Shown piece after piece: positions 42,394 to 54,615 of a stretch of DNA of 64,000 nt. The position numbers and the translations under genes are program-made. Source of the DNA: Coccinella septempunctata (Eukaryota; Arthropoda; Insecta; Coleoptera; Coccinellidae). Position 1 is the first letter of the stretch. Every line of letters starts with the position of its first letter. The DNA lies in assembly GCF_907165205.1 (NCBI RefSeq), contig NC_058195.1, positions 26,122,936 through 26,186,935 of the forward strand, in the 5' to 3' direction. Below the pieces are notes generated by a model, which had not been told where the DNA came from, did not search any database, and saw only the letters and a program-made list of their open reading frames with translations.

Positions 42394-43557
42394 ATGTCGG
42401 AAACCTCAGATAATGAGGGTTCCTACATGGAAGCGACCGATGCCGAAGAATTCAGCGAAGGCAAACACGAGGAGCTTATAAAGCTCAGAGGAAAAAATGG
42501 GCAGTTGAAAGCTCAAATAGTCAAACTGACTGAAACTGTGTCACATTTGGTCGGTGAGAGGCGCCTCTTGAGGGAGGAAATGACCCGCAATAATATGCCG
42601 AAATCTCCCACTTACGCCGCAATCACAAAACCTGTAGCGGGTTCAAAGAATAATTCTCTTAAAGGAATTGTTTCACAACATGAAACAAGGAAAAATGATT
42701 CAACGCAGGTTGCGAAGGCCCGAAACGCGCCCCCAACTAAATGCGCGCGTAAAGGCAGCTCCTCGTCAGACGAGGAAAATACGAAAAAAGCACCTGAAGT
42801 GCCTAGAAAAGACAGAATCCCACCCATCACGATGATGGGCACCTCAGATTGGGTAGAGATATCTAAATCACTATTCAATTATAGCCGCGCAATCGTAGTT
42901 AAAGACGGTATCAAAATCATCGCGTCAACCGTAGATGATTATAGAAAAATTACCAAATATTTGAACACCATTGTAAAGAATTTTTTACCTATCAAATGGA
43001 GGAAGAGAAGAAGATATATGCCGTCATCAGGCATTTACCAATCGACGCTGATCTTGCGTTGATTAGGGACGACCTGATATTCCAGAAAATATGAAGTGAA
43101 GTGCTCAGGAAGCCATAGCAGCAATGAATGCACACTCACCAGAAAAGGTGAAGAGCGAAATGCCACATGCGTCTTATGTGGATAAGAGGGCCATCCACCT
43201 AGCTACAAAGGATGTAGCGAGTTCAAGCTGGTGACCAGAAAGAAGAATTCTCGAAAACCAGCTGAACAGAAAAAGCCGGTAACTAAAACTACTGTTCAAA
43301 AAATTCAGGAAGTAGCGAAAGCCAAACCTACAGAACAGGAAAAGAAGAGGGAGACTTCAAAACTGGTTCAGAAAAAAGAAGAACAGAAGAAGCCTCCAAT
43401 AAAACAGGCTGTGAACAGTCAACAGGAGAAGAAAAAGATATCTGAATCAGCCGATGATTTAGATATCTTCACGGAGAAAATTTTCAACAAGATAATGTTG
43501 AAAATTGAGAGAGAAATGGAGAAAAAACTCCAAGCATTATTCAGTAAACTGAATTAA
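42394..43557 (+). pseudogene. Jockey ORF1 (Gag-like), frameshifted
   Basis: The first frame starts at an ATG (MSETSDNEGSYMEATDAEEF) with a predicted coiled coil (KLRGKNGQLKAQIVKL). A shift near 43005 leads to EEKKIYAVIRHLPIDADL, the PRE_C2HC domain before the zinc knuckles. The knuckle region is damaged: one ligand is lost in CSGSHSSNEC and a stop follows CVLCG. The basic C-terminal tail (43231-43557) is rich in K, Q and E. It would bind element RNA if intact. Confidence 0.8.
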
Positions 43558-43559
43558 TA

Positions 43560-46078
43560 GACATTACGGATATTAGGAAGAAATCCCTCAAGATAATCTC
43601 GTGGAACATAAACGGGATCAACACTCGGAAAGCCGAGATAGAAGAAATAATATCAGAGAGACAGCCTGATATTATAGCCCTACAGGAAACAAGAATAAAT
43701 CGGAACAGACGACTGAATTTCATCAATTATGAAACATATAGATGTGACCGAATTACAAACACCGGAGGAGGAGTAGCAATATTGGTGAGAACAGATCTGA
43801 AACACTACTTCAAATGTAGATCTGACGAAACACGAGGAAAAACAGAAAAAGTGACGATTGTTGCCGAACTAAATCGTCGAAATTACCTCGGCATATAAGC
43901 GACCACAAAACAATTTATTGGAAGAAGTGATAAACAACATGTTGGAAGGAACGACCCCGAAAATCTGCGTCGGAGATTTCAACTGTAAATCCCCATTATG
44001 AAACAGCATAACAGAGAATAGAAATGGCAAAAAATTCAAGGATTTCGCCGAAAAACAAAATGCCATAGTGATTGGACCAGAGTTACCGACATATCTTGCC
44101 TTTGGTATAGGAATACCAGATGTAATAGATATCGCGATACTGAAAAATATAACTCAGGAATTCTCGATCGAAACTTTGGAAGATGAAACCTCAAACTACA
44201 ATCCCGTGGAAGCACCTAGTCATTCGCATGGCGATACGCCTAAAGAAGTAAATGATCTTATACGAGAAAATCGAAGACTCAGAAGAATATATCAGATAAA
44301 TAAAAATGATCTGAATAGAAGGAACCTCAACTGACATTGCCAAGTTCTGAAAAATGCCCTGAAAGATCTAAGAACAAGCAGATGGAACAAAAAGGTTCAA
44401 GAACTGAATACAATCGATCATTCTGCATGGAGAATGCAAAAAAGCCTACGAGGAGAAAAGACTTAAATTCCACACCTACACGGAGAAAGGGGAATGGCGT
44501 ATACCAATACTGATAAGGCAGATGCATTGGCGGACTCGATCGAACGAGAATCGATAATAAATTACAGGATAGACGACGATAATGAAGATTTGGAAGAACT
44601 GGTTGAAGAAAATGATGAAGAAATGGATGAATTACCAGCGGCTGCTGTAATAGACAAGCCAACATCGCCAAATGAAATCAGGGAAATAATAAGAAGTTTG
44701 AAGAAGAGGAGAGCTCCCGGAGGCGATAAAATAACGAATGTTATGTTAAAGAAATTACCTAGAAAAGGTATAGCCGCTCTAACAAATATCGCGAATGGAA
44801 TTATGAGGACTGAACATTACCCAGAAAAATGGAAAACAGCAGAAGTCATAGTATTCAATAAACCATTCAAAGAGAAGAAGTTCCCAAAAAACTACAGATC
44901 CATAAGTCTACTGTCGCCGTTAGAAAAACTAGTGGAAAGAATTATCGCCACGAGGCTAAATGGGGAAACCGAAAATCTGAAACTAATTCCACCAGAACAG
45001 TTCGGAGTCAGAAGAGAGCATTCAACAGAGCAACAATTATTAAGGCTAACAGAATACATTACGGAGGGATTCCAAAATAAACAAGCTACAGGTCTTGTTT
45101 TACTAGACGTCGCCAGAGCATTCAACAGAGTATGGCATGAAGGATTAATATATAAGATGAGATGTGCTGGATATTCGATCAAAATATGCAAGTTGATCAG
45201 GAATTATCTCAAAAATAGAAGATTTTATGTGAAAGTAGGAGGAGAATGCTTCTCAACAAGAGATATAGAGGCTGGAGTACCCCAAGGGTAAGTGCTTGTG
45301 CCACTTCTGTACAACATATACATTCACGTATTCCGAAGAATCCAAGAACTATGCTAACGTTATATGCTGACGACACAGGCAAAGCAACTCGACACCGCAA
45401 CCCAGAAGTAATAAAACGAGTTCTACAAGAAACGATTGACGAAACAAATGACTGGTGGATAAAGTGGAAAATCAAGCTCAATGGACAAAAGAGTCAAGCA
45501 ATATTACTACAGAAGAGAAGACTGCAACCCACAACGAAACTGTAAGTTGACGGCGAAGAAATCGACTGGAAAAATGAAGCCAAATGATTAGGAATAACGC
45601 TTGACAAAGGACTTACTTGGAAAAGTCATATCAAACAAGCAATCGACAAAACGAAAGCAGCGATGAATAGATTCTACCCTCTGATAGGAAGAAGAAGCCA
45701 CATGTCTAACGAGACAAAATTGAAGATAATCAAAGCCGTTGCTCGGCCTCAACTGATTTGTGGATCAGTTGCCTGGGGTTTCGCGGCAAAGAGCCATATC
45801 AAAAGAATTCAGGCCACTGAAAACAAGCTGCTTCGATGTGCAATAGATGCACCTTGGTTTGTCAGGAATAGACAGATTTATAGGGACCTAAAATGGGAAT
45901 TTATTATTATTTATATGTAACAGCGAAAAACCATCCGAATCAAGAACTCAGGAGTCTAGTGGACTACGACCCAGAGGAAGACGAAAGGAGAATGCGAATT
46001 TACCGAAGGAGACCAAGAGATCAATTAAAAAGGGATCAAAATAACAACAGAAACTTGAAAAATTCAATAAAGTGTTAA
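43560..46078 (+). pseudogene. Jockey ORF2: endonuclease and reverse transcriptase, multiply broken
   Basis: The endonuclease starts with KIISWNINGINTRKAEIEEI, IIALQETRINRNRR and GGGVAILVRTDL, with stops at 43897 and elsewhere. RT motifs are RAPGGDKITNVMLKKLP, NYRSISLLSPLEKLVER, QFGVRREHSTEQQ, VLLDVARAFNRVWHEGL (catalytic AFD changed to AFN), a PQG followed by a stop, and YADDTGKA at about 45365. The thumb text APWFVRNRQIYRDLKW ends near 45895. At least five disruptions were counted. The family and order agree with copy A. Confidence 0.85.
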
Positions 46079-46429
46079 TCCAATAGAGGATAAACACATA
46101 AATCCCAGCACGATAGTGTGCGAGAAGAAAACCGACTAAGAGATGAACGGTTTATAGGCAAATACAAAATTCAAGAAGCAGTTCAGGGTTTTTAGTGGGT
46201 CTCGAGCTCAAGAGAGTGAGAAACTCCACACTTGTTCCCCCTCAGGAGAGGGTGGTTCGTCTGTCTTGCAGATTTTTCCCCTGTTACACAAAAAAAAAAA
46301 AAAATTCAGAGGTGAAAATTTGAAAATGCCTAAATCAGTATTACACGGATTACTGGAGTTGATGGGCAGACAACAATGGCGTTTTCCAAAACATAAGGTC
46401 TCTTCCTAATTTAACATCAGAAAATCATT

Positions 46430-48030
46430 ATAATATAAATTTATTTATAACTGTTCACAAAGGCCCGCAGGATTAATCGTAGTTTAAACTTCCGATTAAG
46501 AAATCTCCGATTAAAGTGAATCTATGGTTTAAACCGTCGTGTTAAGATCAAGTACAAAATGAGAAGAGATTAACTAATCCTGTGCAGTTAAGATGTCTAA
46601 GACTCTGGTGTATTCACTGATTCGATTTTGTTTTTAATTTCGTGGGGATATGGGATAAGTTTCTCCCACTGTAGGTATCGCTGTTTGGAATTTGACAGAG
46701 CATTGTCAATTGATATTTGAAAATAATTTGAATACTTCCTACGAGTGACGAATATGTTCTATTTATAAACGATTATTGGTGTGTGAAAATGTATTAGTTT
46801 CGAGAAAGGGATGTAGAACATTCATTTATTCAACATGTGGTTCAGTTTTCTGTATGGACAATCAAGAACCACAGCTAAGAATTCGGTGTTGTTGGAATTT
46901 GAAGCAGAACCAAATGAGATGAACGAACATTCGGGACCGATATAGCTAAGTTTTATGGAAACAGCTGACAAAATGGGTCAATTCATATTTTGAACTCGTT
47001 GATCGATATTCGATATATAAACGCAAAACAAAATAAAACGGGAGATCATTGGACTTCCTTTGGTAGAACAAGGATAGAACGAAGCAAATGACATGGTGGC
47101 GCCGCAACGAAACTGATCCCATATCCCCGATTTTCTGAAATGTTTATGCTTGCAAAAAGTGACAAGTGCACACACCAGTGTTTTGGACATCTTATGTGCA
47201 GTTGCCAAAATATTTGGCTATTTGAACTTATTGTGACTCCTTGGTTGTCATTTCTTAGTTTTCTGTGTTAATCTTTGGATCAGTGCTTCTGTCAGACTGC
47301 AGCGATCAGTTCATTTATTTATTGTGTGCCGTTGTGATCTTTGTATCAGCATTATTATTGTTATATTATTGAGGTGTGAGGTACAACCTTCAGTAGATAC
47401 ATAGCATTAAGTGCTTCGTTTCTGGAAATATCTATAATTAGTATATAACGAAAGGCAAATTTCGAAGTGGAAATGAGGAATTGCTTTTGAACATAGCAAT
47501 TCAGAAGATGGATTGCAAGTGAGACAAAATTTGAAATTGAATGTTGATATTTCACCTTGAGGTGGGGTTTTGGAGATGGAATGAATTCGATATCATCCCA
47601 TTTATCCCAATGATTTTCTCGATCCCGGATAATATATGGTCTATCATGATACCTATTGAAATCATTCAACTCGAGCTAGATTTCAATATCTGAATCCGAA
47701 TCACTATCATATTCCAATTCCATGTTCATTTTCAAACAGTGAACTCAATAATTCTCTAACTGGCAACGCAAACCTAAACACAATTTCTTCATCAAAACAA
47801 ACAAGAAACTTCAAAAAACTTCATAGAAGCAGGTAGAAAATAGTTTCATGGAATATATAGGGTTTAATCCCTTTTGGATGGTTTGAACCTACCGTCCCGA
47901 AGGTTTAAACTAATCGATAGTTTAAACCATCCTTGATGGATTAACTATGTTTGATCTTAAGAAATAATTGTTATCCAAAGTTCAAACCCTCATTTTTGGT
48001 TTGAACTACCATTAATCTTACCGACCTAAA
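46430..48030. other. Possible outer inverted-repeat element rich in GTTTAAAC-like motifs
   Basis: Left text AGGATTAATCGTAGTTTAAAC (near 46471) and right text, read in reverse complement as AAGATTAATGGTAGTTCAAAC (near 48018), form weak inverted ends. Several TTTAAAC/TTTGAAC motifs lie within 90 bp of the left end and 150 bp of the right end, including a dyad GATGGTTTGAAC...GTTTAAACCATC at 47876-47930. It may be an old foldback-type element, and the 606-bp transposon at 46589 sits inside it. No coding region is present. Confidence 0.35.
46589..47194 (-). mobile_element. Non-autonomous TIR transposon with 8-bp duplication, copy 1
   Basis: The 606-bp element has ends TAAGATGTCTAAGACTCTGG and, inverted, TAAGATGTCCAAAACACTGG. 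It is bounded by TGTGCAGT at 46581-46588 and 47195-47202. Eight-base duplications are typical of hAT transposons. Subterminal inverted text ATGGGATCAGTTTCGT also appears near both ends. It is an inverted copy of the 53,641-54,607 element, with ~0.36 kb less in the middle. A 76-codon frame within it is probably not a protein. Confidence 0.9.
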
Positions 48031-49880
48031 ACTGACTAAGCCCTAATATTTTTCATGCTTCTGACACGTATTTTTTAGATGCCAAAATACTTTATTGAGT
48101 AATTTTAAAGGCGAATACTTCAGAGTTCGGCACCATTTCTTCGGGATATTGTTTTTGAAGGCTACAAATATATAATATAGTAACATACCTCATCTCTTAC
48201 GAACTTACCTTCGTGAAAGAAAGACAAAATTATTAGGCAAGCAGTGCAGTTCAGAACTAATTTTTTAAGGAAGAGGCTGCGATGCTAAGTAGAGAAGAAG
48301 AGTCTGAAAGGCAGCCCGCAATACAAGCTCTCAAAAGGAATCATTAAATGATTCTAAAAGCTTGACTGGAATTGGCGCCGAATGCTAACTATCTATCGCT
48401 GTCTGCGTCTTTCAGGCAGAAAGGCTCGCAATGAAAAGATGCGTGGAAATAAACCTGAACAGCTAATCAGAAATGTGACATAGCGATACCTATATTCTGA
48501 CAGCACAAACTCCTTTCATTGGCCCATAACTTTTCTGTAGTAAAGTCATTCGGGCTAACTGAGCGCAGAGGGTAAGTTTGCGCAGTGCGTATATCTCGAC
48601 TAAGCAATGTATGAAAGAGGGGTTCATTTGGGTGAAGCAGGGGCGCAGAATCGCCAAATTAGTTTTTCATAGGAGTACGCCGTGTGACGTTTCGTTAACT
48701 TTTTATTTGCAATCAATCAAATTCACTAGTTTTCTTGTTAATTTTTAGTATCTCTGCAAATTCTGCCAGGTCCAAGTTTGGAGTCCGACAGTGTTGAATA
48801 ATATTTTATTCGATCATGCGCAAATTATTTTGAATATATAATAAAAAACTTTAGGTTCTGCTTGCTGCTCAACTCTAGAAGAACGTAAATTCAAATTTTG
48901 CCTTACTGGGGAAAGTGTGCGCATAGATTCATTATAGGGGCATTAGTTCAGTGGGGAATAAATTATGAAATTGTTAATTTTCTTCGTTAAGACTAGATCA
49001 ATATTGTCCTATTTGTTCAGAAAAATATGAAGAGCCACCAACAGGGGAATGTATCAAGTGTTGTCTTCACCAGGAATGGTGGCACGAACAATAATGCAGT
49101 GCTTGTAGAAGACGCTTCTGTATTGACAATAAACAGCATTTCTCTAATATTGTAACATTTTGATGACATTATTTTGTAATTTGTTTTGATTGCGTGGTTC
49201 ACTAAGGATTACGTTCAGTTACCCCGTGAGGGTGCGCACACTTACCCGCAATACGGGACATGTGAACGCACTCCGACTTTCACTATAAAATTTTTTTTGC
49301 GGAAAAAAAACCTATTGGTTTGTTTGCTTTTTGATGTTTTTTTATAGATTAGAAAATTCTCTATCTTATTAATATGTTTTAATTTTCCTAGCTTCAACAT
49401 TTGAAACAGGGTAGGGCTTGAAAGGCATAAGTGCGCACTGTTGCCCCGAATGACTCTATAGGTCAATTTACCTGCAGAAAAAATTTTGAGGAAAAAGAAA
49501 AAGAATCAAACTTGAAATAGATTCTACAGTTTTCTCAACAAGTTTTTGAATCACGAAACTTATTTCGCTATCAAAATAGCATCTTCTGGTGAAACAAAAA
49601 TGTATAAACAAGCATTTGACTCTACTCGTAAGAAACTGGAGGGGGTGATGATAGTTTTCGAAACATTCGGAACAATTTGGGACAGGAACAAATCAGACTA
49701 GAGCTAATAATGGTAATCAACGGAAACGTTAGAGCATTTAACAGGTAGGTAGCAATCGGAGGATAGGTCGTAAAATAATATAGAAAATTAATTAACTTTT
49801 AATTGGTTCATAATAAAATCTTCATTCCTTGATGTTATCGAAAACTATCACCTACCTGTAGATTTCCCAGAATTTTTTAT
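48031..49880. other. Unassigned sequence
   Basis: No coding family, RNA gene or terminal repeat was recognised. A short inverted pair (GGTGATGATAGTTTTCGA near 49645 and TCGAAAACTATCACC near 49839) flanks about 190 bp just before the Penelope fragment and may belong to its 3' end. Confidence 0.35.
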
Positions 49881-49899
49881 TTTTTCTATTTTTTCAACA

Positions 49900-50545
49900 T
49901 TCAAATTTTATATATTTTGTTTTTTTTCATCTTAGCGCTCAAACTGACAATTATAGTACTAGTTGAACACAAATATTCAAAATAAATTAATGGGGAGTTA
50001 TTGAGGTCGATCTGTTCGTTGAGTAAATCCAAACTTTCTATATGTGAAATTTCGAAGTCCCCGTTGAAATTGTGCTTTACATACAAGAGATGCTCAGAAA
50101 ACGTGCCTGTTATGAAACAATTTTTGTGTGCTGATATTTTTTTCTGAAATTTTCTAACACTTTGACCTATATAAAAGATGAACAATCACTACAAGTAAGT
50201 TTACAAACTCCACATTCACACCTTTTTTCGTTGTATCTTTATGATTTTTTATGTATTTACCTAGAGTATTTTCCGTTCTGAAGCTTCCGAATTCAAAAAG
50301 TTATATTTTCGTAGAACCTTTCCTAAATAAGATATCATATATTTGTGATTAGTTTCTGTTTGAAAAGGGTAAACTTCTTTTATTGCTGTTTTGAATAACT
50401 TTTCCGCAAGGATCGTGTCTACTAATTCCGAATTATAATCATTATTCACCGCGATCTGTTTTATTATGTTTAATTATTCAGTAGAATTAATTTTTGAATG
50501 AGTAATATTCACTAATCTTTGGATCATTCTAAGGTAAACGATCCT
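49900..50545 (-). pseudogene. Penelope-like element C-terminus with GIY-YIG endonuclease
   Basis: Minus-strand reading gives INSTE, LNIIKQIAVNNDYNSELVDTI, then after a frame change CECGVCKLTCSDCSSFYIGQS and HLLYVKHNFNGDFEISHIE. The order is RT thumb/linker, a CxC...CxxC zinc-like segment, then the GIY-YIG motif variant FYIGQS and a downstream NF segment. This is the arrangement of Penelope-like retroelements, whose GIY-YIG domain nicks target DNA. RT motifs upstream are missing. The frame is broken near 50250 and 50460. Confidence 0.75.
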
Positions 50546-51456
50546 TATTGAGACAGTGTCCTAAAATTCGACACTTGTCGAGGTTATTGATTATAATGAG
50601 GTTTCATCAAATTCTCTACTTCCTCATTTTTGGTGAAACGCCATCCAGTAATTTTCAGATAACAAATCGGTTTACAGGAAACAATATGAATCACCCAGAT
50701 CCCTCCATATTTAATTTTATTTTGAAAGGTATGTAAACCGAGTATAATTGCATTTCAGTGAGGTATTCCTTATAACGCAGGTGTTACGGTGTTACGGATT
50801 CCACTTTTTCTCCCTTTCCTATATTAAATCTTCTCAATGGGTTTCTACGAATTGGCAAATAATATTTGTTTCCCATGTTTTTCGAGAATATTCGGAAATA
50901 TTTTGATACTTTTATGAGTTGAAATGTTGAGTGAACAAAAATAGAATGTTATATGGACTGTTTTGAAAGTCAATTCTGCCCTGATTTTGAATGATTGGGA
51001 ATTTCGTATTTATACCAATACGAAAATATCGTCGGATATCAAAATAGCGCATGAGCCTAGCAACTGGACTTTCATCACTATTTCCTAGAGAGCTGACGAG
51101 AAAGAGGATATTTCGATATAGCTTTTCTCTCTTCAAAATTCATTCAGTATTCACTAAAAATCAAGTTTTGCTGCTAAGAATGGAGCATTTGCGCGTTCAA
51201 TCCATAACTATAGCCCTCACCAGTATTGACGCTGCGTGGCTTCTAGAAAAAAAAAACAATATTTCTGAGATCTGATCGAGTTGAAAAATGATGCGACGAC
51301 CATCGCGTCGCATCCAGACCGTCAACCGTCGAGGATAGCGATTTCCGCCTGAAGTGGTTTGCTAGAATTAAGTAGGAATTAGTTCGTCGGCTACATTTGT
51401 GTCCGGAGCGGTTGATTTTATTAGTGAAAATAACACGAAACGAGAAATATTTGAAA
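50546..51456. other. Unassigned sequence
   Basis: No family match was found. Short open frames on both strands lack recognisable motifs. Confidence 0.35.
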
Positions 51457-51531
51457 ATGGAACCAGATAAATTTATTGCTGGAAGAAGTAGAAGAGTAAC
51501 TAGCGATGACAACCCTCAAAGATTCGAATAA
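51457..51531 (+). other. Short open frame after a GC-richer leader
   Basis: A 24-codon frame (MEPDKFIAGRSRRVTSDDNP, then QRFE) begins at an ATG with AAA-ATGG context. The preceding ~190 bp is more GC-rich and CpG-containing than the surroundings. This could be a first coding exon or the start of a retroelement ORF1, but there is no splice donor at its end and no downstream partner. I do not recognise the sequence. Confidence 0.2.
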
Positions 51532-52739
51532 TGAATAATGAATAATTTTTGAGACGTCATACAGAAGGTGCCTCAAATATTACTGTGTACGGGAGACCTT
51601 TTGGACATGAAATAAAATTCAGGGACCAATTCAGAGTCTCCAAATATTATTTTTGACCATCAAAGCTTTATAGCTTCGGCGTACCAGATTATATAAGGGT
51701 GGATATTATCTTACCAAGTCTAACAAGACTTCATCATCCTGCGATGAGAATTTTTCACTCATTTTCTTATTTTTCTTTATATTATTTAACCGTAGCAGTA
51801 GCCGCTCAACTGCGCGACGCCGCTCTAATCTAACCTCGACAGATATGGACGGCTGAATCGCGACCTGCCAGTTGAACGTCCAGGCATCGTCCAGCTACGC
51901 GTTTGCTATAAAAACGGTTCTATAGTAATACATTGGTTAGATAAAATCGTCGAAACGCAGCGGTTGGCGGCGTGGACGCTACGGTCGACGGGCTGTCCGA
52001 GGAAACCGTAGCTGAAACCGTAGCTTAAAATCACGCGAACTTGGCTATTCGACTTCAAACTGGTGAAAACACCAGATTTGGATTCCGTAGCTCTTTTAGG
52101 TCGGAAGATGAAAGTTAACGAACAGATGAACATAATTTATTTCAAACTTGAATTCTTCATCAATCAATCCGAACCAATATCGAGTTCATTTTGGGTTCAG
52201 AATTCTTATATCAAAAATCCCTGAATGAATCGCAGTGAATATCATGAATCATAAAGATGACTCTCATGTCTCGTCTCAGATGATTACCGATAGATACTTA
52301 AATGACCTATTATCTGATATATGGTCAAACCATAACGGTTCAATATTACGCAACATTTATTAATAATCGAGTATAATATCTAGGAAGATAAATGCTGAAA
52401 TTTTGACCAATTTCTTTCAGTAATCACATGACCTAGGAAAAATAGTGAGCTGTTTGTCCATAAAATGGTTAATTTAAAATTTTTTTGTGGAAAATGCTGA
52501 TTCGAATTTGAAATGATTCAACTCTCTCTGCCTCTTTGTAGACAATCAAAATCCAACTGGAAGAGATTTCGTTTCAGCTGTTTTTTTTATCAGGGAAAGT
52601 TTTTTTGGCATACAGTACTTTTTTCAATAAGATGAATATGTCTTTGTTCGTGGGGACGAGATCAATATTTGCCCAATTTGAAACCAAATGAGATATGCGA
52701 ACAAAATTTCTTAGATGAAATATATATATATACAGAATG
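51532..52739. other. Unassigned sequence
   Basis: No gene was seen. A small tandem GAAACCGTAGCT pair occurs at about 52000-52025, and a CpG-rich patch spans 51800-52080. The right end (ATATATACAGAATGTCCC near 52725) resembles a mariner-type terminus for the transposase that follows. Confidence 0.35.
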
Positions 52740-53535
52740 TCCCGGAAACCGACGTCAATCCGGTACATTTCTCAATTCATTTCTGACCAGAATATCAAAT
52801 TTTGGTTCTTGTACATAAAAGTGTCTTGGTGGTTCGAGATACTGACAGTGAGGTGTAGCCCCGTCGTGTTGGAAATAAATCCTAAGTTGGTTGTGATTTC
52901 CTAATAATTCAGGTGAACGATGATTTAAAAAATCTAAATAAATTTGTGAATTCAACGTACTGTCGAAAAAATGTGGTCTAATCAATTCCTTATCCTCAAG
53001 ACACCACATATTTATAGAAAATATATAGTGTGAATTTCTTTGAGTTTTTGCATTGGGATTTCTCATATTAATAACACCATCTCTGGTGAACTGTGCTTCA
53101 TCAGTAAAAATAATGCGTGATATTTTTCTTCTACTATTGACCAGCTAATTTAAAAACCGCAGTCTCGATTCATGATCAGGAGCTTCCAAACGTTAAACTT
53201 CAGTTAAATGGTATGGATGGTAATTTTCCTGTTTTAAAGTAGTGCACACTGTTTTTTGAGAAACCCCTGTTCTTTGTGCTACCTTGCGAGTAATGATACT
53301 TTTGAATCGTTCTCGACAATTTCCACAATGTTTTCATTATTATTTACAATACCCTCTAGCAGTGGTTTCGAATTTAGAAATTTTCCATGGTCCCTGAGAT
53401 ACACAAAAACTGATGAGAAGGTCTGGTGGTTGGGAATCCTTCTATTCGAAAATCTAGCACGATACTCTTCGGCATATTGAATATTGGTACATCATTGTTG
53501 AGTAGCATTTGAAATCTATTGTTATCTCACGAAAA
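52740..53535 (-). pseudogene. Mariner-like transposase, third copy of the superfamily
   Basis: Minus-strand pieces give YAEEYRARFSNRRIPNHQTF and LRDHGKFLNSKP (DUF4817-like N-terminus), LARKVAQRTGVSQKTVCTTL (helix-turn-helix), FTDEAQFTRDGVI with the first catalytic Asp, FSINMWCLEDKEL and FQHDGATPHC with the second. The C-terminal part after about 52800 is degenerate and lacks the LDFFLW block. Stops near 53180 and 53140 break the frame. It is related to, but distinct from, the 36.3-38.0 kb copy. Confidence 0.8.
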
Positions 53536-53640
53536 CGTAATGTCAACCGATTAGAAAACAGTCATAGACAAAATTGTTTTATTTCAATACAGAAACATAG
53601 AATCAATAACCAATATTCAATGAAATCTATTGGAAATTGT

Positions 53641-54607
53641 TAAGATGTCTAAAATACTGGTGTGTGCACTTGTCACTTTTTGCAAGCATCAACATTACAG
53701 AAAATCGGGGCCATGGGATCAGTTTCGTGGCGGCGCCACCAGGTCATTTGCTTCGTTCTATCCTTGTTCTACCAAAGGAAGTCCAATGATACTCTCTCGT
53801 TTTATTTTGTTTTGCGTTGATATCGAATGTCCATCAACGTTCAACGAGTTCAAAATATGAACTTGAACTGGTGCACTTTTTCAGCTGTTAAGGAATATTT
53901 GTGCTTTACAGTTCAATTTTCGTTGTAAAAACAAATCTGTCAATATTTCAACATTATCGAATAAGGGTTCGAATGAGGATTTACTGTTCTTTTTCAAGAT
54001 AATTTCCGCTTGACAACTTGAATTCGTGAAGGGGGTATTTCAATATAATTTCAATAAAACACAGTTAATTGGTCAAATATCCAATATATTCAGTTGACGG
54101 AAAGGAAATTTTCACCATATCTACTCAGGAAGAATATTTGAAGTAACCGAATAGATTTATGTATTTCTGATTCTCAATACATGCTCACAATTGACATTAC
54201 GTATTTCCAATACAGTTTCTTTGAAATATTGCTGAAGTTTCCATAAAACTCAGCTATATCGGTCCCGAATGTTCGTTCATCTGATTTGGTTCTGCTCCAA
54301 ATTCTAACAACACCGAATTCTTAGCTGTAGTTTTTGATTGTCCATGCAAAAAACTGAACGACATGTTGGATAAATGAATGTTCTAAACCCCTTTCTCGAA
54401 ACTAATACATTTTCACACACCAATAATCGTTTATAAATACAACATATTCGTACGTCGTAGGAAATTATTTTCAAATATCAAATGACAATGCTCGGTCAAA
54501 TTCTAAACACCGCTACCTACAGTGGAAAAAACGAAACTGATCCCATATCCCCACGAAAGTAAAAACAAAATCGAATCAGTTAATACACCAGAGTTTTAGA
54601 CATCTTA
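53641..54607 (+). mobile_element. Non-autonomous TIR transposon with 8-bp duplication, copy 2
   Basis: The 967-bp element has ends TAAGATGTCTAAAATACTGG and, inverted, TAAGATGTCTAAAACTCTGG. GAAATTGT occurs at 53633-53640 and 54608-54615. It matches copy 1 in inverted orientation with an extra internal segment at about 53880-54210. An 8-bp duplication points to hAT-type mobilisation. No transposase is encoded. Confidence 0.92.
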
Positions 54608-54615
54608 GAAATTGT

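Larger units (their letters stand above)
41969..46304 (+). mobile_element. Jockey-clade LINE, structurally full length, copy B
   Basis: The 4,336-bp insertion is bounded by a 13-bp target duplication TTCAGAGGTGAAA (41956-41968 and 46305-46317) and ends in a 16-bp A-tract. It has a ~425-bp 5' UTR, ORF1, ORF2 and a 3' UTR. The duplication at both ends shows that the 5' end is complete or nearly so. The coding regions carry many frameshifts and stops, so the insertion is old compared with the BEL element. Confidence 0.9.

Noticed and set aside
53408..53455. Hammerhead-like text (CTGATGAG, a GAAGG/CCTTC stem, then CGAAA)
   Set aside because: Four extra bases lie between the stem and the GAAA, and the sequence reads in frame as mariner transposase N-terminus. 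The resemblance is chance.
46978..53860. Matching ~76-codon frames in both hAT-like copies (minus 46978-47208, plus 53630-53860)
   Set aside because: The similarity is explained by the shared DNA of the element. The frames begin in or outside the terminal repeat and end at different points, with no domain.
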